A stretch of 5,452 nt of DNA, taken from contig JBDLRN010000051.1 in the NCBI GenBank assembly GCA_039800005.1, forward strand, positions 1-5,452, in the 5' to 3' direction. Origin of the DNA: Casp-actino8 sp039800005 (lineage in GTDB: Bacteria; Actinomycetota; Acidimicrobiia; Acidimicrobiales; Ilumatobacteraceae). Shown here piece by piece: positions 1 through 5,452 of this stretch (the first letter of the stretch is position 1; the number at the start of each line of letters is the position of its first letter). Under the pieces are notes generated by a model that worked only from the letters and a program-made list of their open reading frames with translations, did not search any database and was not told where the DNA came from. Both the position numbers and the translations under genes were made by a program.

Positions 1-156
1 ATCGGTGACGTCCGAGTCGTTCGTCGAGTCGTTCGTGGAGTCGTTCGTGGACGAGGCGGTCACGTCGACCGAATCGATCACCTCGGTGCCCTCGTCACCT
101 CCGCACGCGGCGAGCAACAGAATCGAGGCGAGGACGAGCGAACCGCGGCGGAACAT
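1..156 (-). CDS. N-terminal part of a putative lipoprotein, continues past the left edge
   Basis: Reading leftward from the ATG at 154-156, the frame is open for 52 codons to the window edge. The protein begins with an Arg pair (residues 3-4), then a hydrophobic stretch (about 7-17) ending in a lipobox L15-A16-A17-C18. Acylation at Cys18 would anchor it on the outer face of the cytoplasmic membrane. Next come GGDEGTE and an acidic, Ser/Thr-rich stretch with three copies of Ser-Thr-Asn-Asp (residues 36-47), typical of a flexible tether before a folded domain that lies outside the window. A Shine-Dalgarno-like AAGGTG (minus strand, 162-167) sits 5 nt before the ATG and supports this start. The gene follows the hydrolase gene by 41 bp on the same strand, so an operon is likely. 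The visible part is all signal peptide and linker, so the function cannot be told; substrate-binding proteins and many unrelated lipoproteins look like this. Confidence 0.8.
   Translation of the reverse strand, partial: MFRRGSLVLASILLLAACGGDEGTEVIDSVDVTASSTNDSTNDSTNDSDVTD
14..49. repeat. 12-bp tandem repeat, three copies, inside the lipoprotein linker
   Basis: The unit GAGTCGTTCGTS is present at 14-25, 26-37 and 38-49; only the last base differs (C, G, G). On the minus strand it encodes the Ser-Thr-Asn-Asp repeat of the lipoprotein. The unit is a multiple of three, so gain or loss of copies would change the tether length without breaking the frame. Confidence 0.85.
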
Positions 157-161
157 CACGT

Positions 162-167
162 CACCTT
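162..167 (-). promoter_or_regulatory. Ribosome binding site of the lipoprotein gene
   Basis: On the minus strand AAGGTG is followed by ACGTG and then ATG, good Shine-Dalgarno spacing. It fixes the start at 156. It is the clearest ribosome site in the window; the three complete genes have none at normal spacing. Confidence 0.6.
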
Positions 168-197
168 AGAGAACGCACGATGACCGTTCAACGCAGG

Positions 198-1643
198 TCA
201 GCACGCGAGTTCACCGTCGTGAACGACGAGATCGACGAGGTAGCGATCGACGGCCGCAGTCGCGCACTCGTTCGATCCGTAGCTCGTGTGTTCGAAGGAG
301 TCGACGACGACGAGGCGAGCGTTTCCGAGCGTCTCGAACATCCGGCGAGTCCCGGGCAACGGTGTGGCCGGATCTCCAGTGCCTCCGACGACGAGGATCG
401 GCCGTTCACCGGTCCAGTGCACGTCCGGCGCCGGTTTCGGCTCGACCGGCCACTGCGCGCAGAGAAGCAGTTCCTGCAGGACGGTGCTTCCGAGCCGCGG
501 TGACTGGGCAAGGATGTCGTCGACTGCCGCGAAAGCCTCATCCACGCCGAAGGAACGAGTGCGATCGAGACACGAGATGGCCACGTAGGCGTCGATGGCG
601 TCGTCGGAGTGGCCGTCCCGATACCCACCGAAGTAGTCGTCGTACCACGTGACCAGTCGGTCGCCGAAGCCGTCGTCGACGTCGGCGATAGCCCGATCGA
701 GATCGTCCCAAGCCGTCGGGTCGTACAGCGCCGAGAACACACCGACGAGTGCCGTCCCTTGACCGACGGCCGGTCGGTCGACGTCGACGACGAGTGGTGA
801 CTCGTCGAGACCACTCATGATCCGGTCGAAGGTCTGGCGCGCGGTCTCACCCGGAGTCGACATCTGGCAACCGGTCGCGTCACAGCGATCCAGGAACTCC
901 TCGAGCGAGTTCTCGAAACCGGAGGACTGCAGGGCGAGCCAATCGATCAGATCGAGGGTGGGATCGGCCGCCGCGTCGAACACCGCAGCCCGCACCGTGG
1001 CGGGGAAGAGAGTCACCCAGGTCGCACCGAGTTCGCTTCCGTACGAAAAGCCGAAGTAACTCGCTGTCTCCTCGCCGAGGACTCGACGGATCAGATCGAT
1101 GTCGCGTGCCGTGGCCTCGGTGCTCACATACGGGAGGATCTTGCCACTGTTCGCCACACACCCGTCGACGAAGTTCCTCGCGCCGTCGACGAGAGCGGTG
1201 CGCTCGACCGGATCGTCGGGGCTGGGATCGAGTCCGAAGTAGGCGTCCACGTCGTCGGTGCAGTCGAGTTCGGGGCGGGCACCGCCGTTCCCGCGTGGAT
1301 CGAAGCCGACGATGTCGAAGCGGTCGAGGATCTCGTCGGAGAAGTAGAACTCGGCGTCCTGGGCCATCCAGACGCCGCCACCACCCGGGCCGCCGGGATT
1401 CACGACGAGGATTCCGATGCGCTGATCGGCGCGGCGCGCGGGGTGGCGGGCGATGGGAAGTTCGAACGATCTGAGTTCGGGTCGATCGTGGTCGAAGGGG
1501 ACTTCGATCACGGCGCACTCGGCCTCGCTCATCGAGCACGGTTGCCATTCGAGCTCGGCGACCGGTTCGTCGACGGAACCGTCGGCCGCGCAAGCGCTCA
1601 CGAGAACCGACATCACCAGAATGATGGTGTGACGGGTCTTCAT
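198..1643 (-). CDS. Secreted lipoprotein alpha/beta hydrolase, TAP/SlpD/Hip1-like serine peptidase family
   Basis: This is a 481-residue serine hydrolase resembling tripeptidyl aminopeptidases (Streptomyces TAP, SlpD/SlpE) and mycobacterial Hip1/CaeA; 481 residues fits the family. Residues 1-17 form a signal peptide and V15-S16-A17-C18 a lipobox, so the mature protein is probably lipid-anchored outside the membrane. NPGGPGGGG (82-90) is the oxyanion loop of this family. GFSYG gives the nucleophile Ser200, GTGDPATP the acid Asp424 and EHTSYG the base His452. The segment near 404-481 matches the TAP-like C-terminal domain. The mature chain has ten further Cys (36, 43, 128, 162, 254, 259, 358, 395, 460, 481), consistent with disulfides in an exported enzyme. 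The frame stays open upstream to 1850, but the ATG at 1643 is chosen because it starts the signal peptide directly; the extra 69 residues are Arg-rich, unlike a signal peptide, and overlap the divergent gene. The family cleaves short peptides from free N-termini or ester-type substrates; the substrate here is unknown. Confidence 0.9.
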   Translation of the reverse strand: MKTRHTIILVMSVLVSACAADGSVDEPVAELEWQPCSMSEAECAVIEVPFDHDRPELRSFELPIARHPARRADQRIGILVVNPGGPGGGGVWMAQDAEFYFSDEILDRFDIVGFDPRGNGGARPELDCTDDVDAYFGLDPSPDDPVERTALVDGARNFVDGCVANSGKILPYVSTEATARDIDLIRRVLGEETASYFGFSYGSELGATWVTLFPATVRAAVFDAAADPTLDLIDWLALQSSGFENSLEEFLDRCDATGCQMSTPGETARQTFDRIMSGLDESPLVVDVDRPAVGQGTALVGVFSALYDPTAWDDLDRAIADVDDGFGDRLVTWYDDYFGGYRDGHSDDAIDAYVAISCLDRTRSFGVDEAFAAVDDILAQSPRLGSTVLQELLLCAQWPVEPKPAPDVHWTGERPILVVGGTGDPATPLPGTRRMFETLGNARLVVVDSFEHTSYGSNECATAAVDRYLVDLVVHDGELAC

Positions 1644-1651
1644 CGGATCGC

Positions 1652-1657
1652 AGGGTA
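1652..1657 (-). promoter_or_regulatory. Candidate -10 box for the hydrolase gene (possibly leaderless)
   Basis: On the minus strand TACCCT (TANNNT pattern) ends 8 nt before the ATG at 1643, about where a -10 box sits when transcription begins at the start codon. No Shine-Dalgarno sequence lies before this ATG, which fits a leaderless mRNA as is common in actinobacteria. An alternative TACTTT at 1662-1667 would give a short leader. No convincing -35 box is visible. This is inference from spacing only. Confidence 0.35.
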
Positions 1658-1665
1658 GGTGAAAG

Positions 1666-1671
1666 TAGTCT
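1666..1671 (+). promoter_or_regulatory. Candidate -10 box for the ABC exporter gene (possibly leaderless)
   Basis: TAGTCT (TANNNT pattern) ends 7 nt before the GTG at 1679. The only purine-rich candidate ribosome site, AGGTGA at 1657-1662, lies 16 nt from the GTG, too far to work well, so a leaderless transcript is plausible. No recognisable -35 box is seen; its expected position would fall on the first codon of the divergent hydrolase gene. Confidence 0.35.
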
Positions 1672-1678
1672 CGATCAG

Positions 1679-3562
1679 GTGCACACGAACCCCCACGCGC
1701 TGATCCCGCGCGATCGATCGGCCGTCGAAGGTCAGCGTCTCGGTGGACGTTCGCTGCGTCGCGTGTGGACCTTCGCTCGCCCGTATCGCACGAGCATCTT
1801 CGGCTTCTTGTCGACCATCTTGTTGTCGGCATTGGTCGCTCTCGTCGCACCGTTCGTCTTCCGCGCCATCATCGACGACGCCATTCCGCAGGGCGATCGG
1901 TCGCAGATCTGGTGGTTGGCGGCTCTCGCCGTGGGGGCCGCCGTCGCCGAAGCTCTGTTGGCGATCGTGCAACGTTGGTATTCGGCGCGGATCGGCGAAG
2001 GTTTGATCTACGACATGCGGGTCGCGCTGTTCGACAAGGTGCAGCGCATGCCGGTCGCCTTCTTCACGCGCACGCAGACGGGTTCGCTCATCAGCCGTTT
2101 GAACAACGACGTGATCGGAGCGCAGTCGGCGGTCACGTCGACGCTCGGCAGTGCGGTGAGCAACGTCGTGGTGCTGGTGACAACTCTGGCCGCCATGCTC
2201 GCCCTCGAGTGGCGGCTCACTTTGTTGTCGTTGATCGTCCTGCCTGTGTTCATCGTCCCGGCCAAGCGGGTCGGTCGCAAACTGCAGGAGATCGCGCGCG
2301 AGCAAATGGGTCTCAATGCCCAGATGAACACGCAGATGTCGGAGCGTTTCAACGTGGCCGGCGCCCTTCTCGTGAAATTGTTCGGTCGGCGCAACGACGA
2401 GGTATCGGGCTTCGCCGAGAAGGCGGCCGGTGTTCGCGACACCGGTATCCGTTCTGCGATGTACGGACGGGTGTTCTTCGTGGCGCTCGGACTCGTCGGT
2501 GCGTTGGGTGCGGTGGCGGTGTACGGCATCGGTGCGCAACTCGTGGTGTCGGGCGACATCACCTCGGGCACGCTGGTCGCGCTGGCCACGTTGGTGGCAC
2601 GGGTGTACCAACCGCTCACGGGTCTCACGAACGCTCGAGTCGATCTCCTCACGTCGTTCGTCAGTTTCGACCGGGTGTTCGAAGTACTCGACGCGCCGGT
2701 CGCCATTGCCGATCGCCCGGGAGCGGTCGATCTGGTCGAGCCCCGTGGTCGCATCGAGTTCGATCACGTGTGGTTCCGTTATCCGAAGGCGGCCGACGTA
2801 TCGGTGGCGTCGCTCGAGGCGCCAGGTGTGCCGACCGGCGATCCCGACGTCGACGTCCTGCGCGCCGTGTCACTCGTGATCGAGCCGGGTGAGACAGTTG
2901 CTGTGATCGGCGCGTCGGGTGCCGGCAAGTCCACGTTCGCATCGCTCGTGCCACGGTTGTACGACGTGACCGACGGCGCGGTACGCGTCGACGGATTCGA
3001 CGTGCGTGACCTCACGGGTGACTCGCTTCGGCGGGCGATCGGCGTGGTGTCGCAGGATCCGCATCTTTTCCACGAGAGCATCGGCGCCAATCTGCGTTAT
3101 GCCAAGCCCGACGCGACCGTTGACGAGTTGCGGATCGCCTGTGAGCGAGCACGCATCCTCGACACCATCGATGCACTTCCCGACGGCTTCGACACCGTGG
3201 TGGGCGAGCGTGGCTATCGCCTGTCGGGTGGTGAGAAGCAACGATTGGCGATCGCTCGTCTGCTGTTGAAGAGCCCGGCCGTGATGATCCTCGACGAGGC
3301 GACCAGTCATCTCGACAACGAGAACGAGGCGATGGTTCAGGGTGCTCTCGACGAAGCGATGAGCGGTCGTACGGCAATCGTCATCGCCCATCGTCTGTCG
3401 ACGATCCGCGGCGCCGACCGAATCGTCGTGATCGACGAGGGTCGAGTGTCCGAGAGCGGCACTCACGACGAGTTGATGTCGCTCGACGGGGTGTACGCCC
3501 GTCAGGTTCGCGCCGGCACCTCGTCACTCTGGTCGACGGCGTCCCCGTCGTCCTCGCACTGA
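1679..3562 (+). CDS. ABC-type exporter half-transporter, fused membrane and ATPase domains
   Basis: This 627-residue protein has a type I ABC exporter membrane domain (about 35-330, six hydrophobic segments near 40-66, 77-98, 155-175, 178-198, 262-290, 295-315) followed by a nucleotide-binding domain (about 358-610). ATPase motifs are intact: Walker A GASGAGKST (411-419, Lys417), Q-loop Gln459, signature LSGGE (515-519), Walker B VMILDE (535-540, catalytic Glu540), D-loop SHLD (543-546) and H-loop His571. With a consensus site it can work as a homodimer, and no partner half-transporter is next to it. The A-loop Tyr368 is separated from the next strand by an insert of about 23 residues (369-391), seen in a group of actinobacterial MdlB/MsbA-like exporters. 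The GTG at 1679 is the only ATG, GTG or TTG codon between the upstream in-frame stop (1622-1624) and the coding start, and no Met follows until residue 113. The tail (613-627) is Ser-rich. Substrate unknown; lipid, drug or peptide export are all possible. It is divergent from the hydrolase and convergent with the amidohydrolase. Confidence 0.95.
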   Translation: MHTNPHALIPRDRSAVEGQRLGGRSLRRVWTFARPYRTSIFGFLSTILLSALVALVAPFVFRAIIDDAIPQGDRSQIWWLAALAVGAAVAEALLAIVQRWYSARIGEGLIYDMRVALFDKVQRMPVAFFTRTQTGSLISRLNNDVIGAQSAVTSTLGSAVSNVVVLVTTLAAMLALEWRLTLLSLIVLPVFIVPAKRVGRKLQEIAREQMGLNAQMNTQMSERFNVAGALLVKLFGRRNDEVSGFAEKAAGVRDTGIRSAMYGRVFFVALGLVGALGAVAVYGIGAQLVVSGDITSGTLVALATLVARVYQPLTGLTNARVDLLTSFVSFDRVFEVLDAPVAIADRPGAVDLVEPRGRIEFDHVWFRYPKAADVSVASLEAPGVPTGDPDVDVLRAVSLVIEPGETVAVIGASGAGKSTFASLVPRLYDVTDGAVRVDGFDVRDLTGDSLRRAIGVVSQDPHLFHESIGANLRYAKPDATVDELRIACERARILDTIDALPDGFDTVVGERGYRLSGGEKQRLAIARLLLKSPAVMILDEATSHLDNENEAMVQGALDEAMSGRTAIVIAHRLSTIRGADRIVVIDEGRVSESGTHDELMSLDGVYARQVRAGTSSLWSTASPSSSH

Positions 3563-3572
3563 ACCTTGGCGA

Positions 3573-3618
3573 TCTGGGCCTAGAAATCGACCATTTTCGG
3601 TCATTTTTCAGACCCAGA
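3573..3618. terminator. Imperfect hairpin between convergent genes, probable bidirectional terminator
   Basis: All arms share one centre. TCTGGG (3573-3578) pairs with CCCAGA (3613-3618), CT (3580-3581) with AG (3610-3611), GAAA (3583-3586) with TTTT (3605-3608, one G-U), and GACC (3589-3592) with GGTC (3599-3602), leaving the loop ATTTTC. That is 16 pairs with small internal mismatches. It begins 10 bp after the exporter stop and ends 20 bp past the amidohydrolase stop. There is no U-run after the outer stem; the T-rich stretch 3604-3608 follows the inner stem on the plus strand. Being near-symmetric, it could stop transcription from both sides. Confidence 0.6.
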
Positions 3619-3638
3619 ACACCAGGAAATGCGTCAGG

Positions 3639-5399
3639 TCAGCGGGGTGATGGTTGGGCGCCGCGGACCAAGCGTCCCGGCAGATCACCCGAGTGCTGGC
3701 CATCGGTGAACGTCACCACACCGCGCTTGATGGTGTGGGCATAACCCGAGGCCGTCTGCATGAGTCGACGACCACCGGCCGGGAGGTCGTGCACGATGCG
3801 CGGCGGAGCGGCGGCAAGGGAGTTCATGTCGATCACGTTCAGATCGGCAAGGTAGCCCGGAGCCACCACGCCGCGATCGAGCCAGCCCACGTGACGTGCC
3901 GTGCGCTGTGTGAGGTGGTGCACCATCAACTCGATCGGCAGTCGACCCTCTTCGTGACGATCGCGCGTCCAGAGTGCCAGCGCGGTGGTCGACATCGAAC
4001 CGTCGCAGATCGCGCCGCAATGCGCACCTGCATCGGAGAGGCCGAGGACCGCGTTGTCGCGCAACAGCATGTCGCGCACGTCGTCGAGGTTTCCGTGCGA
4101 GAAGTTGAAGAGCGGCTTGTAGAGCAATTTGTTGCCGTCGTCCTCGCAGAGCAGATCGATCAGGAATTCGACGACGGGGCGACCGGCGGCTCGCGCTCGT
4201 GCGGCGATCGAGTCCGAGGTCTTCGGCTCGTAGTTCACCGGGTTCTCCATCGGGAAGATCTTGTCGAAGCTTCCGAAGATGTCGAGGGCGAGACCGTCGA
4301 GTTTGACGACCGCCTCGGCGTGTTCGGCCACCAGTCGTGAACGACGCTCGGGATCCTGAAGCGCACGCACGATCTCGGGCAGCGGGCGAAACATGATCTC
4401 CTGGAAACTCGGACAGATCATCAGCGGATGAGCAGTTGCGGTGAGCCCCTGCAGGATGCCGATCGGACGCACGGCCACCTGAGTCTTGAGCGGAGCACCG
4501 CGGCCGACTTCGGCATCGACCCACGCACCCATCTCGCGCCAGCGGTCGGGGAGTTCTTGCGGCTGCTGCACGGTCATGCTGAGCGGTCGGCCGGTCGTGG
4601 ACGCCAGTGAGGCCATGAGTTTCATCTCCGACGATGCGAATTCGGAGTCGGGCGACAGGTAGGCATCGGAGATGAGTTGCACGACACCGCGACCCGTGTC
4701 GGCCATGGCCTGCACGAGTGCCAGAAGTTCGTCGGCTGACGAGAAGCGCGTACCGAGCGGTGCACCGTCTTTCGTGCGGTGCACGTAGGTGCGACTGGTG
4801 GTGAATCCGAGAGCACCGGCGAGCATGCCGTCGCGTACGGCGTCGGCCATGGCGGCGAGTTCGGCGACGGTGGGCGCTTCGTTCGGATCGGCCCCCCGTT
4901 CGCCCATCACGTAGGCGCGCATTGGCGCGTGTGCCACTTGGGTGGCGACGTCGATGGCGTACGAACGTCGGCCGAGCGCGTCGAGGTACTGCGGGAAGGT
5001 CTCCCAGTCCCAGGTGAGTCCCTCGGCGAGAGCGGTGCCCGGGATGTCTTCGACTCCTTCGAGCATGTTGATGAGGTAGTCGTGCTGATCCTGCGTGGGC
5101 AGGGCCGGGGCGAAGCCCACTCCGCAGTTGCCCATCACGATCGAGGTGACGCCGTGGATCGACGACGGGGCGAGGATCGGATCCCAGGTGGCCTGGCCGT
5201 CGAAGTGGGTGTGGATGTCGACGAAGCCCGGGGTGACCACCAGTCCGTCGGCGTCGATCTCCCGGCGACCCGAGCCGTCGATCCGGGTCTCGACCGCCGT
5301 GATGAGATCGCCGGACACGGCGACGTCGGCCCGGCGGGCCGGTGCTCCGGTGCCGTCGACGAGGGTGGCGTTGCGGATGACCAGGTCGTGCTCGCTCAT
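3639..5399 (-). CDS. Amidohydrolase, N-acyl-D-amino-acid deacylase-like
   Basis: This is a 586-residue metal-dependent amidohydrolase of the D-aminoacylase group (COG3653-like). It opens with the N-terminal strand pattern of the superfamily (DLVIRNATLVDGTG), then the metal motif GFVDIHTHFDG (His63, His65), GNCGVGFAP (Cys92, the Zn-binding Cys position of D-aminoacylases) and SDAGAHCG (Asp456, His460). GVVAPGYLADLNVID near 510-524 returns to the small beta domain. No signal peptide is seen, so it is cytoplasmic. It is about 90 residues longer than typical D-aminoacylases (about 480-500). The histidines usually found in THxR and SHxK motifs are not visible: at those places it reads GVVQLISD (238-245) and RPLSMTVQQ (271-279). 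This matches a widespread but poorly characterised actinobacterial subfamily, so the substrate is uncertain. The ATG at 5399 is preferred because MSEHDLVIRN matches the usual N-terminus; an in-frame ATG at 5417 would add six residues. Neither has a clear Shine-Dalgarno site. The family call is firm, the D-aminoacylase activity is not. Confidence 0.9.
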   Translation of the reverse strand: MSEHDLVIRNATLVDGTGAPARRADVAVSGDLITAVETRIDGSGRREIDADGLVVTPGFVDIHTHFDGQATWDPILAPSSIHGVTSIVMGNCGVGFAPALPTQDQHDYLINMLEGVEDIPGTALAEGLTWDWETFPQYLDALGRRSYAIDVATQVAHAPMRAYVMGERGADPNEAPTVAELAAMADAVRDGMLAGALGFTTSRTYVHRTKDGAPLGTRFSSADELLALVQAMADTGRGVVQLISDAYLSPDSEFASSEMKLMASLASTTGRPLSMTVQQPQELPDRWREMGAWVDAEVGRGAPLKTQVAVRPIGILQGLTATAHPLMICPSFQEIMFRPLPEIVRALQDPERRSRLVAEHAEAVVKLDGLALDIFGSFDKIFPMENPVNYEPKTSDSIAARARAAGRPVVEFLIDLLCEDDGNKLLYKPLFNFSHGNLDDVRDMLLRDNAVLGLSDAGAHCGAICDGSMSTTALALWTRDRHEEGRLPIELMVHHLTQRTARHVGWLDRGVVAPGYLADLNVIDMNSLAAAPPRIVHDLPAGGRRLMQTASGYAHTIKRGVVTFTDGQHSGDLPGRLVRGAQPSPR

Positions 5400-5425
5400 G
5401 GCGTCATTCTGGCGCATTTCTGGCG
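5399..5425. repeat. 11-bp direct repeat at the amidohydrolase start
   Basis: TTCTGGCGCAT (5407-5417) is followed at once by TTCTGGCGCGT (5418-5428), 10 of 11 bases identical. The core TGGCG also occurs at 5399-5403, so three cores start at 5399, 5410 and 5421, each 11 bp apart and on one face of the helix. The first overlaps the start codon. It could be an operator or chance; nothing else supports either reading. Confidence 0.5.
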
Positions 5426-5452
5426 CGTGATTTTGACCTGGGCGGTGAAGAA

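Noticed and set aside
1..60. CRISPR-like or mobile-element repeat at the left edge
   Set aside because: The 12-bp units are contiguous with no spacers and lie in frame within a coding linker.
880..1593. A 237-codon minus-strand frame inside the hydrolase, and similar frames at 188-814 and 1124-1384
   Set aside because: Highly Arg- or Ser/Thr-biased out-of-frame products inside the hydrolase gene, which carries an intact catalytic triad in its own frame.
1644..1850. A 69-residue N-terminal extension of the hydrolase from an upstream in-frame ATG
   Set aside because: It is Arg-rich and low in hydrophobic residues, lies over the exporter coding start, and would bury the signal peptide and lipobox that begin at 1643.
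1640..2767. A 375-codon open frame antisense to the exporter
   Set aside because: Its translation is rich in His, Arg, Asp and Glu, with no domain pattern, typical of the opposite frame of a GC-rich gene. The exporter on the plus strand has every ABC motif.
1765..2892. A 375-codon plus-strand frame inside the exporter
   Set aside because: Arg/Gly-rich out-of-frame translation with no motifs; it overlaps the well-supported exporter frame.
3654..4340. A 228-codon plus-strand frame opposite the amidohydrolase 3' half
   Set aside because: Val/Arg/His-rich shadow translation without a recognisable fold; it fully overlaps a gene with clear family motifs.
5400..5417. Six-residue longer amidohydrolase start at 5417
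   Set aside because: No ribosome site supports it, and the shorter start gives the usual family N-terminus. It cannot be fully excluded, because a leaderless start there is possible.

Overview
The window is GC-rich, uses GTG as well as ATG starts, and has tightly packed genes. Its proteins are actinobacterial in style: a lipoprotein alpha/beta hydrolase of the TAP/SlpD/Hip1 type, an actinobacterial-type ABC exporter, and a large amidohydrolase of a subfamily common in actinobacteria. The frequent CGATCG/TCGATC words and the gene styles would fit an Acidimicrobiia (Ilumatobacter-like) genome. That placement is inferred from style, not from a marker gene.

Layout from left to right. (1) At 1-156, minus strand, lies the N-terminal part of a lipoprotein gene that runs off the left edge. 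It has a lipobox and a short STND-repeat tether. (2) At 198-1643, minus strand, is a complete secreted or lipid-anchored serine hydrolase/peptidase. It lies 41 bp upstream of the lipoprotein gene in the same direction, so the two are probably co-transcribed. (3) At 1644-1678 is a 35-bp divergent gap with candidate -10 boxes in both directions at leaderless-type spacing. (4) At 1679-3562, plus strand, is a complete one-gene ABC half-transporter (membrane domain plus ATPase). (5) At 3563-3638 is a gap between convergent genes that holds one imperfect 46-nt hairpin, a likely shared terminator. (6) At 3639-5399, minus strand, is a complete D-aminoacylase-like amidohydrolase. (7) At 5400-5452 is its upstream region, with an 11-bp direct repeat at the start of the gene and an open reading frame that may be the tail of an upstream gene.

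The genes do not form an obvious single pathway. The two lipoproteins probably act together or near each other outside the cytoplasmic membrane. The ABC exporter shares only a promoter region with them, and the amidohydrolase is a separate cytoplasmic unit. I found no RNA genes, mobile elements, CRISPR arrays or defence systems. Overall this looks like ordinary chromosomal sequence. The points most worth a second look are the overlapping divergent promoter, the shared terminator hairpin, and the apparently altered metal site of the amidohydrolase.
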